Of a stretch of 38,060 nt of DNA, positions 27,866 through 37,255 are shown one piece after another. This DNA is from Bacilli bacterium (GTDB taxonomy: Bacteria > Bacillota > Bacilli > Bacillales > Amphibacillaceae). A program made the translations under genes and the position numbers. A model generated the notes under the pieces. That model was not told the origin of the DNA and searched no databases. It saw only the letters and a program-made list of their open reading frames with translations. The first letter of the stretch is position 1. Each line of letters begins with the position of its first letter. The DNA lies in NCBI GenBank assembly GCA_012518125.1, contig JAAYTF010000035.1:1-38060 (forward strand), read 5' to 3'.

Positions 27866-29041
27866 TCAATCATATTTCACAATCGACCACATAGCCCGTT
27901 TCATCAAAGCAACGATCGAACCGAATTCGATCTCTTCGGAAGCGTAAAGCGGCGACTCATATACCGTTTCGTCATTGGTTCGGATGACGATCATACCTAC
28001 GGCTTCGTTCTTTTTGATCGGCAACGGTTTATCGAACAGTTTTATTTCCGTCGTATACGCCACATCTTTTTCACCTTTTTTCTTTAACAGGCTGATCGGT
28101 TCGCTCGTTTTCAAGTCGTATGCATATTTTTTCGTTTTCATATGTTTGAATTGGCCGACAGTTTCGCCTTTTTCAAAAATCTTTTCCGTTTCAAAATGGC
28201 TGAAGGCATAATCGATTAAACGCATCGACATTGCATTTCGTTCTTTAGCGGAGTCGGCTCCCATTATGACGGAAATGACGCGCATGCCATCTTTTTTTGC
28301 CGTTAGGGCCAAACAATACTTCGCTTCTTTCGTATATCCCGTTTTCAATCCGTCAACGTAAGGGGAAAAACGGACTAATCGATTCGTATTGACAAGCCAA
28401 AATTCGTTTTCCTCTCCTTTGCGCAAGTAATCTTCGTAAATTGAAGTGAATTTCGTAATATCTTCATATTTCAACAACGCTTTTGACATCAACGCCATGT
28501 CGTAGGCGGTCGTATAGTGGTTTGGCGCAGGGAGTCCGGATGCATTGGCGAATGACGTATTTTTCAAACCCAACTCTTCCGCTTTCTCGTTCATTCGTTT
28601 GACGAACGCGGTTTCACTTCCCGCAATCCTTTCGGCCAAAGCGACGCTCGCGTCATTGGCGGAAGCGATTGCCACCGCCTTGATCAAATCTTCGACGGAC
28701 ATTTGTTCACCTTCGGCCAAAAACACTTGCGACCCGCCCATCGATGCCGCATTTTCACTGACCGTCACCATTTCATCCAACTTCAACTTGCCTTCAGCGA
28801 TCGCCTCCATGACCAAAAGGAGCGTCATCACTTTCGTCAAACTTGCCGGTGGCAGTTTTTCATGCGCATTTTTTTCATACAAAATCGCTCCGGTATCGCG
28901 CTCGATCAAAATCGATGCTCGGGCGTTTTCCGTCAATTTCAATTCATCTTCCTTTTCCGTGGCGAACACTTTAAAATTAGCATTTAGTATGAAGGAGAAA
29001 AAGATGGTGAAACTAATGGTTATGTAGAAAAATTTTTTCAT
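27866..29041 (-). CDS. dacF: D-alanyl-D-alanine carboxypeptidase DacF
   Basis: 391 aa; ASLTKVMTLL, ASANDAS, VDGLKTGYTKEAKYC; upstream of spoIIAA as in the spoIIA operon. Confidence 0.93.
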   Translation of the reverse strand: MKKFFYITISFTIFFSFILNANFKVFATEKEDELKLTENARASILIERDTGAILYEKNAHEKLPPASLTKVMTLLLVMEAIAEGKLKLDEMVTVSENAASMGGSQVFLAEGEQMSVEDLIKAVAIASANDASVALAERIAGSETAFVKRMNEKAEELGLKNTSFANASGLPAPNHYTTAYDMALMSKALLKYEDITKFTSIYEDYLRKGEENEFWLVNTNRLVRFSPYVDGLKTGYTKEAKYCLALTAKKDGMRVISVIMGADSAKERNAMSMRLIDYAFSHFETEKIFEKGETVGQFKHMKTKKYAYDLKTSEPISLLKKKGEKDVAYTTEIKLFDKPLPIKKNEAVGMIVIRTNDETVYESPLYASEEIEFGSIVALMKRAMWSIVKYD

Positions 29042-29153
29042 GTGATTCCCTCCAAAAAACGTATGTATTATTTAGCTTTCCCAATGTCTTTAAATTTATA
29101 ACCGTTTTTTCTACCATGTCTAACAGTTTAAAAGAATAAAAACAAATAAAATA

Positions 29154-29177
29154 ACCCGCCGCATTAACGCGACGGGT
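29154..29177 (-). terminator. Terminator of pdp
   Basis: ACCCG-CGC / GCG-CGGGT hairpin followed on the minus strand by T-rich tract. Confidence 0.75.
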
Positions 29178-29191
29178 ATACGTTTGTCATA

Positions 29192-30487
29192 CTATTTGAT
29201 GACATCGATGATCAATGGTTTCCCTTTCTTTTCAACGCTGATTTGTATGCTGTTTTCTATTATTTTTTTGATATGACGGATGTTTTCGTCGTTGGCATGA
29301 ATCGTACACAACACTTCGCCCTTTGTGACACGATCGCCCACCTTTTTATGCAAGTACAGTCCGACGCTCAAATCGATCACATCGTCTTTCGTCCGTCTGC
29401 CGGCGCCTAAGAGCATCGACGCCCGGCCGAGTTCGTCGGCGGCAATCTCCGCGACATAACCTGCCTCTTTCGCAAATACATCAATTTGATAGGTTGCCTC
29501 TTTGAACGATAACGTATCGATTACTTCGGCATTGCCCCCTTGCGCTTCGACGAGACGTTTAAAGTATTGTAACGCTTTTCCGTTTTCGATGTTCGTTTTT
29601 AACATCGCTTTTGCTTCTTCGAGGCTGTCGGCCTTTTCGCCTAGTACGACCATGTGAGCACCCAATTCCAACATCAGTTCCGTCAAGTCTTTCGGGCCTT
29701 CCCCTTTCAGTGCGAGGATCGCTTCTTTTACTTCCAAGGCGTTTCCGATGGCAAAACCGAGCGGTTCATCCATGTTGGTAAGCAGCGCAACCGTTTCTTT
29801 ACCGACGTTTTTTCCAATTTCGACCATCGTCTTTGCCAGCTTTCTTGCACTATTGACGTCTTTCATGAATGCACCGCTGCCAACTTTGACGTCGAGGACG
29901 ATTTTGTCGGCGCCCGATGCGATTTTCTTGCTCATGATGGAACTCGCGATTAAAGGGATCGAATTGACGGTGGCGGTGACATCTCGCAAACTATACAATT
30001 TTTTGTCAGCCGGAGCTAGATTTTCCGATTGGCCGATGATTGCGAGCCCGATGTCATTTACTTGTCTGATGAATTGTTCTTTCGTCATTTCGACGTTGAA
30101 CCCTTCTATCGCTTCCAATTTGTCGATCGTGCCGCCGGTATGCCCCAACCCCCGGCCGCTCATTTTCGGAATCGGCACACCGCAAGAAGCGACCAACGGG
30201 ATCAGGCAAAGCGTCGTTTTATCGCCCACGCCGCCGGAAGAGTGTTTGTCGACTTTGACTCCGTCGATTTCACTCAAATCCAACATGTCGCCCGATCGGG
30301 CCATCGCCATCGTCAAATGGGCGCTTTCTTCATCGTCCATTCCTTGAAAATAGATGGCCATAAGCAGCGCACTCGCTTGATAATCGGGAATTTCGCCATT
30401 CGCATATCCGTGGACGAAAAAGTCGATTTCCGCTTTTGCAAGCGGGTATCCGTCACGCTTTTTTACGATGATGTCATACATGCGCAC
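29192..30487 (-). CDS. pdp: Pyrimidine-nucleoside phosphorylase
   Basis: 431 aa; [60 protein letters not shown] start. Confidence 0.95.
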   Translation of the reverse strand: MRMYDIIVKKRDGYPLAKAEIDFFVHGYANGEIPDYQASALLMAIYFQGMDDEESAHLTMAMARSGDMLDLSEIDGVKVDKHSSGGVGDKTTLCLIPLVASCGVPIPKMSGRGLGHTGGTIDKLEAIEGFNVEMTKEQFIRQVNDIGLAIIGQSENLAPADKKLYSLRDVTATVNSIPLIASSIMSKKIASGADKIVLDVKVGSGAFMKDVNSARKLAKTMVEIGKNVGKETVALLTNMDEPLGFAIGNALEVKEAILALKGEGPKDLTELMLELGAHMVVLGEKADSLEEAKAMLKTNIENGKALQYFKRLVEAQGGNAEVIDTLSFKEATYQIDVFAKEAGYVAEIAADELGRASMLLGAGRRTKDDVIDLSVGLYLHKKVGDRVTKGEVLCTIHANDENIRHIKKIIENSIQISVEKKGKPLIIDVIK

Positions 30488-30594
30488 GATGAATCACCAG
30501 CTTCCTTATTCGTTCATGCAGAGGGACGGTGACGTTAACGATGTACGTCCATCTGTTAAATTTCTATATGAAACAATGAATCTTGATTTTCGAA

Positions 30595-30636
30595 AAACCA
30601 TAAACGGTGCAAATGTTTAAGCATCACTTATGGTTT
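30595..30636 (-). terminator. Putative hairpin/terminator downstream of the osmoprotectant ABC cassette
   Basis: AAACCATAA (30595-30603) / TTATGGTTT (30628-30636) with TTTTTCG on the minus-strand 3' side; long 24-nt loop. Confidence 0.45.
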
Positions 30637-30779
30637 GGAAAATTGTTCCGTTTTATGGCCGAGGATTACAGCGCCATGTTCTCCCAAAATTCAACCGATT
30701 GGCTAATGACAGCAATCTGAACTTCCACCGTTGAACGGTACCAGTTTGTCCCTTGTCTTTCCCTTCATCATTTTACCAT

Positions 30780-31679
30780 TTATTTTTCGATGATTCCTTT
30801 TTCAATCAAAAATTCCCGTGCGACATCTTCCGGTTTTTCTTTATCGATGTCGACGCGCGCATTCATCTTCAACATATCTTCTTCACTGATTTGCCCCGCT
30901 AGATGATTCAACGCTTTTTCCAACTCAGGGAATTTTTCGAGCGTCTCCATTCTGACGATTGGCACCGCATCATATACAGGGAACAGATGTTGATCGTCCG
31001 TTACCGTTTTAAACGCGAACAATTGGATCCTGCTATCCGTTGTAAAGGCCGGAATGACATCGACTTCACCATTTTTTAAAGCATCGTACATGATGTTGGG
31101 GTCAAGGCTTTTCGTATCCGCAAATTCAAACGGATAGACTCTAACCAAATCGTCGTAACCTTCTCCCTTTCGTTCATAAAACGCGTGCGGTGCACCAAAG
31201 ACCAATTCTCTTTCTTTGGAAATTTCCGCCAGCTCACTAATCGTTTCCGCCTCAAAATCGCTGTCGCCACGAAAGGCCAACGCGTAGGCATTTTCAAAGC
31301 CGAGCGGTTCGAGCCAAGTGACGTTGAACCTTTCTTCATAACCTGCTTTGACGCGTTCATAGACGCTTTCCGGACTTTCTCCCGGTTCGCTTTCCAACTG
31401 CAATACATCCATGAGCCCTGTGCCGGTATATTCGACGTAAAGGTCGATTTCCCCTTTTTCGATCGCTGGCGTCAAGATCGAAACTTCACCCAAACCTTCT
31501 TTGTAGACGACGTGATAATCCGTTTTATCTTCAATCACATAACCTAACAAGTACGGCAAAATATATTGTTCCGTCCATGGTTTGCCGCTGATGATGATTT
31601 CCTCGTTTTTTTGGCTGCAGCTTCCCAACAAGAACAAAAATGAAACAACTGTCACAAATAAAAGATGTTTTTTCATCAC
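30780..31679 (-). CDS. Osmoprotectant (glycine betaine/choline/carnitine type) ABC transporter substrate-binding lipoprotein
   Basis: 299 aa; lipobox FLLGSC; SGKPWTEQYILPYLLGYVIEDKT, GEIDLYVEYTGTGLMDVL of the OpuAC-type fold. Confidence 0.88.
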   Translation of the reverse strand: MMKKHLLFVTVVSFLFLLGSCSQKNEEIIISGKPWTEQYILPYLLGYVIEDKTDYHVVYKEGLGEVSILTPAIEKGEIDLYVEYTGTGLMDVLQLESEPGESPESVYERVKAGYEERFNVTWLEPLGFENAYALAFRGDSDFEAETISELAEISKERELVFGAPHAFYERKGEGYDDLVRVYPFEFADTKSLDPNIMYDALKNGEVDVIPAFTTDSRIQLFAFKTVTDDQHLFPVYDAVPIVRMETLEKFPELEKALNHLAGQISEEDMLKMNARVDIDKEKPEDVAREFLIEKGIIEK

Positions 31680-31687
31680 AATCTCCC

Positions 31688-32329
31688 TTATATTTTTAAT
31701 CCTTTCGGCGTGACGCCTTTTTCGACGAGCTTCAACAACACATCAAACAAAATGGCCAACAGCGCAACCGGCACTGCCCCGGCGATGACGAGCGCGTTAT
31801 TGTACGATTGCAGACCGCGGTAAATGATGTCGCCTAAACCTCCGGCACCGACGAACGTCGCCAGTGTCGCAATGCCGACGGTGAGCACCGTCGCCGTGCG
31901 GATCCCAGCCATGATGAATGGCAAGGCGATCGGTAGTTCGATTTTAAACAGCACTTGATTCGGCGTCATCCCCATGCCGCTTCCCGCTTCGATGATTGCC
32001 GGATCGACGCTCGTAATTCCGGTGTAGACGTTGCGCACGATCGGCAACAATGCGTAAATGACGAGTGCGACGAGCGCCGTCTTCGAACCGATGCCGATGA
32101 TTGGAACGAGGAACCCGAACAACGCTAAGCTCGGAATCGTCTGCAATATCGCCGTGACACCGATGATCGGTTCGGCCAGCTTCCGGTATTTCGAAACGAA
32201 CAATCCGAGCGGCAAGGCGATCAAAACCGCAATGGCCAATGCAATAAACGAAAGGAAAATATGTTGCAAAAACGCATCGACGATCAAATCTTGACGATCG
32301 CGGATCGTATCGATTAATACATTCATCAT
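31688..32329 (-). CDS. Osmoprotectant ABC transporter permease
   Basis: 213 aa; ILQTIPSLALFGFLVPIIGIGSKTALVALVIYALLPIVRNVYTGI, EAGSGMGMTPNQVLFKIELPIALPFIMAGIRTA. Confidence 0.9.
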   Translation of the reverse strand: MMNVLIDTIRDRQDLIVDAFLQHIFLSFIALAIAVLIALPLGLFVSKYRKLAEPIIGVTAILQTIPSLALFGFLVPIIGIGSKTALVALVIYALLPIVRNVYTGITSVDPAIIEAGSGMGMTPNQVLFKIELPIALPFIMAGIRTATVLTVGIATLATFVGAGGLGDIIYRGLQSYNNALVIAGAVPVALLAILFDVLLKLVEKGVTPKGLKI

Positions 32330-33312
32330 TCGAATCCTTTCACCCCCGTGATGGCTTTCAACAAATCGGCCGCATGGACGTAGCCGATCACTTTCTCATC
32401 TTTCCGTTTTACTTCTAGGGCATGTTTGTCCTCTTTCTCCAAAAGACGGACCGCTTCCTTGATCGATGCCGTGTCGAGGACGGAAGTGTACGGCTCGATT
32501 GGATTGCGTTTGAAGACGTGTTTAAATTCACGGATCGGCCTTTCTGCAACCGGCCACATATTTTCGAGCCGTTTTTCACCGATAAATTCACGGACGAAAG
32601 CATTTTTCTGCCGTTTGATCAGTTCTTCCGGCATTGCCATTTGTTCGATTTTTCCATCGCGCATGATGATGATGTAATCGGCGATATCGAGCGCTTCATC
32701 CATATCGTGCGTGACAAAAACGATCGTTTTATGAATTTTTTGCTGCAACAATTTCAGTTCATGTTGCAATTGTTCCCGGCTGATCGGGTCGAGCGCGGAA
32801 AACGGCTCATCCATCAAAATGATGTCCGGATCGCCGGCAAGCGCCCGGATGACGCCGACACGCTGCTGCTGTCCGCCGGAAAGTTCGACGGGATATTTGT
32901 GCATGTATGTTTCGGGGGGCAAATTGACCATTTCCAAAAGTTCCTGCACCCGCTGTTTCGTCTTTTTTTTGTCCCAGCCGAGCAAATTCGGCACGAGAGC
33001 GATATTTTCTTCGATCGTCATATGCGGGATGAGCCCGATTTGTTGAATCACATAGCCGATCGATCGCCTCAGTTCGACGACGTTCATTTTACTTACCGGT
33101 TTATCGTCGATGAACACTTCGCCTTCCGTCGGATTTTCCAAGCGGTTGATCATCCGCATCAACGTCGTTTTCCCGCTTCCTGAGGGGCCGATAATGACGG
33201 TCAGCTTATTTTTTGGTATGTCAACCGTGATGTTTTTAAGGGCTTCCGTTCCGTCTTTGAAACGTTTCGTTACCCTTTCAAAGCGAATAATTTTTCCCAC
33301 TCCCTTGTCCAC
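32326..33312 (-). CDS. Osmoprotectant ABC transporter ATP-binding protein (ProV/OpuCA-like, C-terminal CBS region)
   Basis: GPSGSGKTTLMRMINRLENPT, LSGGQQQRVGVIRALA, ILMDEPFSALDP, CBS-like C-terminus; start codon uncertain (GTG). Confidence 0.9.
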   Translation of the reverse strand: MDKGVGKIIRFERVTKRFKDGTEALKNITVDIPKNKLTVIIGPSGSGKTTLMRMINRLENPTEGEVFIDDKPVSKMNVVELRRSIGYVIQQIGLIPHMTIEENIALVPNLLGWDKKKTKQRVQELLEMVNLPPETYMHKYPVELSGGQQQRVGVIRALAGDPDIILMDEPFSALDPISREQLQHELKLLQQKIHKTIVFVTHDMDEALDIADYIIIMRDGKIEQMAMPEELIKRQKNAFVREFIGEKRLENMWPVAERPIREFKHVFKRNPIEPYTSVLDTASIKEAVRLLEKEDKHALEVKRKDEKVIGYVHAADLLKAITGVKGFE

Positions 33313-33354
33313 TACAATTTTTAACCATTTTATTAAAAAATGGGGAAAATAAAA

Positions 33355-33392
33355 ACCATAGTGTCTTATTTTGTCAAAGACGACTATGGTTG
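33355..33392 (-). terminator. Terminator downstream of deoB
   Basis: AACCATAGTGTCTT / AAGAC-G-ACTATGGTT stem with a T run on the minus-strand side. Confidence 0.8.
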
Positions 33393-33467
33393 AACGTTAT
33401 TGTAACATATCCAACATGATATATCATTAATTTTTAACAAATTTTCGGCTCGTTGTCAACCTGCCTT

Positions 33468-34646
33468 TTATTTTATATCGGATAAGAAGCTTTGACCGAA
33501 CGGGGGCATTTGGACGTTGAAGTTGTCGGCGATCGTTGCGCCGACATCGGCGAATGTATCCCGGACTTGCCATTTTCGGCCCAACCCAATGCTAGGCGTA
33601 TATACCAACAGCGGCACGTATTCCCGTGTATGGTCGGTGCCGTGAAACGTCGGGTCGTTGCCGTGATCGGCGGTAATCATGACTAAATCATTTTTGTTGG
33701 CGATTGGCAAGAAGTTTGCCAATTGCTCATCGAAACGTTCAAGCGCCTTTTTATACCCTTCCGGATTGCGGCGATGACCGTACTTTGAGTCAAAATCTAC
33801 TAAATTCAAAAAACATAATCCGGAAAAATCTTTCTTTGCCACATCCATCAGCTTGTCCATCCCATCATCGTTGTCTTTCGACTTGATCGCTTCGGTGATG
33901 CCTTCGCCGTCAAAAATGTCGTAAATTTTGCCGATGGAAATGACATCAAAGCCGGCATCTTGCAAGAAATTCAACACCGTCGGCTGAAAAGGTTTCACCG
34001 CATAATCTTTGCGGTTTTCCGTTCGGACGAATGCCCCGGGTTTTCCGATGAACGGTCTTGCGATGACGCGGCCTACCAAATAAGGCTCCTTTAACGTCAA
34101 CTCTCTTGCCATCTCAGAAATTCGGTACAATTCGTCAAGCGGGACGATGTCTTCGTGGGCGGCAATCTGCAAAACCGAATCCGCCGACGTATAAACGATG
34201 ATGGCGCCCGTTTCCATATGTTCCAAACCCAGTTCTTCGATGATTTTCGTCCCGGAAGCGACTTTGTTGCCGATCACTTTCCGCTTTGTGCGGCGTTCGA
34301 GTTCAGCGATCAACGATTCGGGAAATCCGTCCGGAAACGTGCGGAACGGCTCGGTGATGCGGAGCCCCATCAACTCCCAATGTCCGGTCATCGTATCTTT
34401 GCCAACGGAAGCTTCCTGCATTTTCGTGTAGAACGCTTTCGGTTCGTCCACTTTTTTTACCCCTTCGATCGGGGCGATGTTGCCCAATCCTAACGCTTCT
34501 AACTGCGGCAATTCGAGGCCGCCCGCCCATTTTGCAAGATTGCCGAGCGTATTTGCCCCTTCATCGCCGTATAATCCTGCATCCGGCGCTTCGCCGATTC
34601 CGACTGAATCAAGCACGATGAGGAAAACGCGTTTAAATCGATTCAT
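33468..34646 (-). CDS. deoB: Phosphopentomutase
   Basis: 392 aa; [56 protein letters not shown]. Confidence 0.95.
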   Translation of the reverse strand: MNRFKRVFLIVLDSVGIGEAPDAGLYGDEGANTLGNLAKWAGGLELPQLEALGLGNIAPIEGVKKVDEPKAFYTKMQEASVGKDTMTGHWELMGLRITEPFRTFPDGFPESLIAELERRTKRKVIGNKVASGTKIIEELGLEHMETGAIIVYTSADSVLQIAAHEDIVPLDELYRISEMARELTLKEPYLVGRVIARPFIGKPGAFVRTENRKDYAVKPFQPTVLNFLQDAGFDVISIGKIYDIFDGEGITEAIKSKDNDDGMDKLMDVAKKDFSGLCFLNLVDFDSKYGHRRNPEGYKKALERFDEQLANFLPIANKNDLVMITADHGNDPTFHGTDHTREYVPLLVYTPSIGLGRKWQVRDTFADVGATIADNFNVQMPPFGQSFLSDIK

Positions 34647-34661
34647 CTTTGCTTTAGCTCC

Positions 34662-35570
34662 TTACTTCTTTTTTTGCGCACGTGGATGAAACTGTTTGTA
34701 AGCATCTTTCAATCTCGTCTTGGAAACGTGGGTGTATATTTGTGTCGTCGAAATGTCCGAATGGCCCAACATTTCTTGAACCGAACGCAAATCGGCACCA
34801 TTTTCCAGCAAATGCGTGGCAAACGAATGGCGTAGCGTATGCGGGGTGATCTCTTTGTTCAACCCTTGTTCGCGGGCGATTTTTTTGATCAGCTTCCAAA
34901 ATCCTTGGCGGCTGATCGGTTTGCCATGATGATTCACAAAGAGTTTCGTTTCATGCGGATTTTTTTTCACCAACACCGGGCGCGCGTGGCGCAAATATGT
35001 CTCCATTGCTTCGATCGCCACTTTGCCGATTGGGACGATCCTTTCTTTGCTCCCTTTTCCGACACTGCGGACAAACCCCATCGACAAATGGATGTCGTTC
35101 ATCTCCAAGTTGATGAGCTCGGAAACTCTGAGCCCCGTTGCATACAAAAGCTCCAACATCGCTTTGTTGCGGATGGAAAGCGGCGAATCTTCCTTTATAT
35201 CCAGCAATTTTTCCACTTCGCCGACGGAAAGCACGTCAGGCAGCGTGCGCCCTTTTTTCGGAATTTCAATATGGATGCTGACGTCGGTGGAGACGATTTG
35301 GTCGTTTGTCAAAAATTGATGAAATGAACGGATGGACGAAATCATCCGGGAAATGGAAGCTGTGGAACGGTCTTTTTCCTTCAACGTTTGCAAAAATTGA
35401 ATAATATGATGCCTGTCCACTTCATTCCAGTCTTTGATCTGTTTCGACTTGATAAACTCCAAATATTGCAATAAATCGCGGCGATACGAAAGAATCGTAT
35501 TTTCCGCCAAACCTCGTTCGATCTTTAAGTAGTGCAAATAATCGGTCAATGCTTCATTGAGCATCCTCAT
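34662..35570 (-). CDS. xerD: Site-specific tyrosine recombinase XerD
   Basis: 302 aa; [55 protein letters not shown]. Confidence 0.94.
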   Translation of the reverse strand: MRMLNEALTDYLHYLKIERGLAENTILSYRRDLLQYLEFIKSKQIKDWNEVDRHHIIQFLQTLKEKDRSTASISRMISSIRSFHQFLTNDQIVSTDVSIHIEIPKKGRTLPDVLSVGEVEKLLDIKEDSPLSIRNKAMLELLYATGLRVSELINLEMNDIHLSMGFVRSVGKGSKERIVPIGKVAIEAMETYLRHARPVLVKKNPHETKLFVNHHGKPISRQGFWKLIKKIAREQGLNKEITPHTLRHSFATHLLENGADLRSVQEMLGHSDISTTQIYTHVSKTRLKDAYKQFHPRAQKKK

Positions 35571-35779
35571 TCTCCTATTCGTAAAAAATCGTACAAATGA
35601 TCGATGATGTCATGTTCCTCCAAAAACACTTTCACCGCTGTTCCTTCCGGTTCATCGTAACGATGGTAGTAATCGTATTCATAATGAATCGCCCGTAACG
35701 CCAAATAAAATAACAATGTACAGCACAAAAATAAAATACATAGTTTAAAGATGTTGAAAATGTAGCGTCGCATCGGCAT
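35567..35779 (-). CDS. yqzK: YqzK-like small membrane protein (DUF4227)
   Basis: 70 aa, one TM helix; position between fur and xerD. Confidence 0.7.
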   Translation of the reverse strand: MPMRRYIFNIFKLCILFLCCTLLFYLALRAIHYEYDYYHRYDEPEGTAVKVFLEEHDIIDHLYDFLRIGE

Positions 35780-35930
35780 ATCCCTTTCTGCTTAGAGCGT
35801 TTTATTAGAAAGATATGCCAAACGGACAAAAAAATATACGTGCGTGAAAAGAATTTCACACCTCTACTATATTATTGCAAAACGCTGTTCGTCAACTTCA
35901 CATCGCCCGGTGGCATTTGAACCAAATGAA

Positions 35931-35963
35931 AAAGTTCCTCTTTTAGTCAAAAAGAAGAACTTT
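35931..35963 (-). terminator. Terminator downstream of fur
   Basis: AAAGTTC-c-TCTT / AAGA-a-GAACTTT hairpin with short T run on the minus-strand side. Confidence 0.6.
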
Positions 35964-35967
35964 CGCC

Positions 35968-36441
35968 TTAATCTATTTTAACTTTTTTGCGTGATTTCAA
36001 CGCCGCTTCTTGACAGTTTTTACAGACGCCATGGAATGTCAAACGATGATCCTTTACACGAAATTGCCACTTTTCTTCAACAATTTTTTCAACATCGACC
36101 AACAAATCTTCAATGATTTCTTCCACCGAACCACATTCCATACAAACTAAATGATGGTGGAAATGGTCGATGCCTTCTTTACGTAAATCATAACGGGCTA
36201 CTCCATCGCCAAAGTTAATCTTATCGACGATCCCTAATTCCGTTAATAAATCGAGTGTCCGATACACGGTCGCTAAACCGATTTCGGGCGCTTTCTCTTT
36301 CACAAGCAAAAACACTTCTTCCGCGCTTAAATGATCTTCTTCCCGTTCCAACAAAACAGTTAATGTCGCCTCGCGCTGCGGTGTCAGCTTATATCCTTGT
36401 GCATGGAGTTCCTTTTTTATTTGGTTGATTCGCTGTCTCAT
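35968..36441 (-). CDS. fur: Ferric uptake regulator Fur
   Basis: FUR-family sequence GYKLTPQREATLTVLLE, DHFHHHLVCMECGSVEEI, CKNC; start placed at MRQRINQIKK behind GGGGGTA because the ORF-track start (36495) lies inside the promoter. Confidence 0.93.
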   Translation of the reverse strand: MRQRINQIKKELHAQGYKLTPQREATLTVLLEREEDHLSAEEVFLLVKEKAPEIGLATVYRTLDLLTELGIVDKINFGDGVARYDLRKEGIDHFHHHLVCMECGSVEEIIEDLLVDVEKIVEEKWQFRVKDHRLTFHGVCKNCQEAALKSRKKVKID

Positions 36442-36466
36442 GGAAATACCCCCATCTTCAATTCTT

Positions 36467-36495
36467 ATTATATGTTTCCATGAAACAACTGTCAA
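36467..36495 (-). promoter_or_regulatory. Consensus SigA promoter of fur with an internal palindrome
   Basis: Minus strand TTGACA (36490-36495), 17-nt spacer, TATAAT (36467-36472); spacer contains TGTTTC-N3-GAAACA (36473-36487). Confidence 0.8.
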
Positions 36496-36544
36496 AGTAA
36501 AATCATTTTAATTTGATAAAAATTCGCAAAAAAATGAAATCGGT

Positions 36545-37180
36545 TCATTGATTGAACGATTGGACCGTGATTTTGAACGCCTCATAACTGACGAACGTTT
36601 CCAACAACGAGCCGAACAAAGCGGTGATGCACAATGCGATGAACACCGTAACGTATTGTAAAAACGGCTTTGTTATCGAGATGGTGGAAGACCTGGCGAT
36701 AATTTTTTGAAACAGTAATAAGGAAAATATATTCGCCATGCTGGCCGCAACGATGTAAACCGGGATGATGATCACGTTTTGCGGCGCAATCGATACGGTC
36801 GCCAATATGAGCCCTTTCAATCCGAGTTGATTGACGATGAAACCGACGGAAAAACCGATGACGAGCCCTTTCAAAAACACGAGCAACCAAACAAGCGGCA
36901 GGCCGATGATCGTCAATCCTAACAAACCGAGCAAAATTAAATATTGCAAATGAAAAGTGAAACTTTTTTTGAACAAATCGATGCTGACGATCGGATCGCC
37001 TTCGTCAATCCGCTGAAAATATTGATTAATCTGGAAAAATAAATCTTGTTTCTGGACGAACGTCATCGAATTGACGACGATGGCGCCGAAAACGATGCCG
37101 GTAACGAGCAATGACGTCATGAACAAATAGACGGTGATGTTTGCTTTTACATGATCGACAAAAATTCGTTGATCCATCAA
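36545..37180 (-). CDS. spoIIM: Stage II sporulation protein M
   Basis: 211 aa polytopic; FVKANI..., LLGLLGLTIIGLPLVWLLVFLKGLVIGFSVGFIVNQLG; located between fur and yqxK as in Bacillus. Confidence 0.9.
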   Translation of the reverse strand: MMDQRIFVDHVKANITVYLFMTSLLVTGIVFGAIVVNSMTFVQKQDLFFQINQYFQRIDEGDPIVSIDLFKKSFTFHLQYLILLGLLGLTIIGLPLVWLLVFLKGLVIGFSVGFIVNQLGLKGLILATVSIAPQNVIIIPVYIVAASMANIFSLLLFQKIIARSSTISITKPFLQYVTVFIALCITALFGSLLETFVSYEAFKITVQSFNQ

Positions 37181-37255
37181 CTTCGTTATCCTCCAAAAAA
37201 CGTCGTAGTAATATGTATGAAGGATAACCGGTTTTCATGCCAAAACTCGTCCAAA

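Noticed and set aside
14479-29041. dacB and dacF as possible recent duplication
   Set aside because: Both are long-established separate sporulation PBPs in their canonical positions; sequences are clearly divergent.
29748-30347. Plus-strand 199-aa ORF antisense to pdp
   Set aside because: Shadow of a highly conserved gene; no ribosome site or recognisable motif.
30515-30619. Plus-strand 34-aa micro-ORF (MQRDGDVNDVRPSVKFLYETMNLDFRKTINGANV)
   Set aside because: No ribosome site, ends inside a hairpin, no recognisable features; not supportable as a gene.
32422-33183. Plus-strand 253-aa ORF antisense to the ABC ATPase
   Set aside because: Opposes an unambiguous ABC ATPase; His/Phe/Asp-rich translation is a typical antisense shadow ORF.
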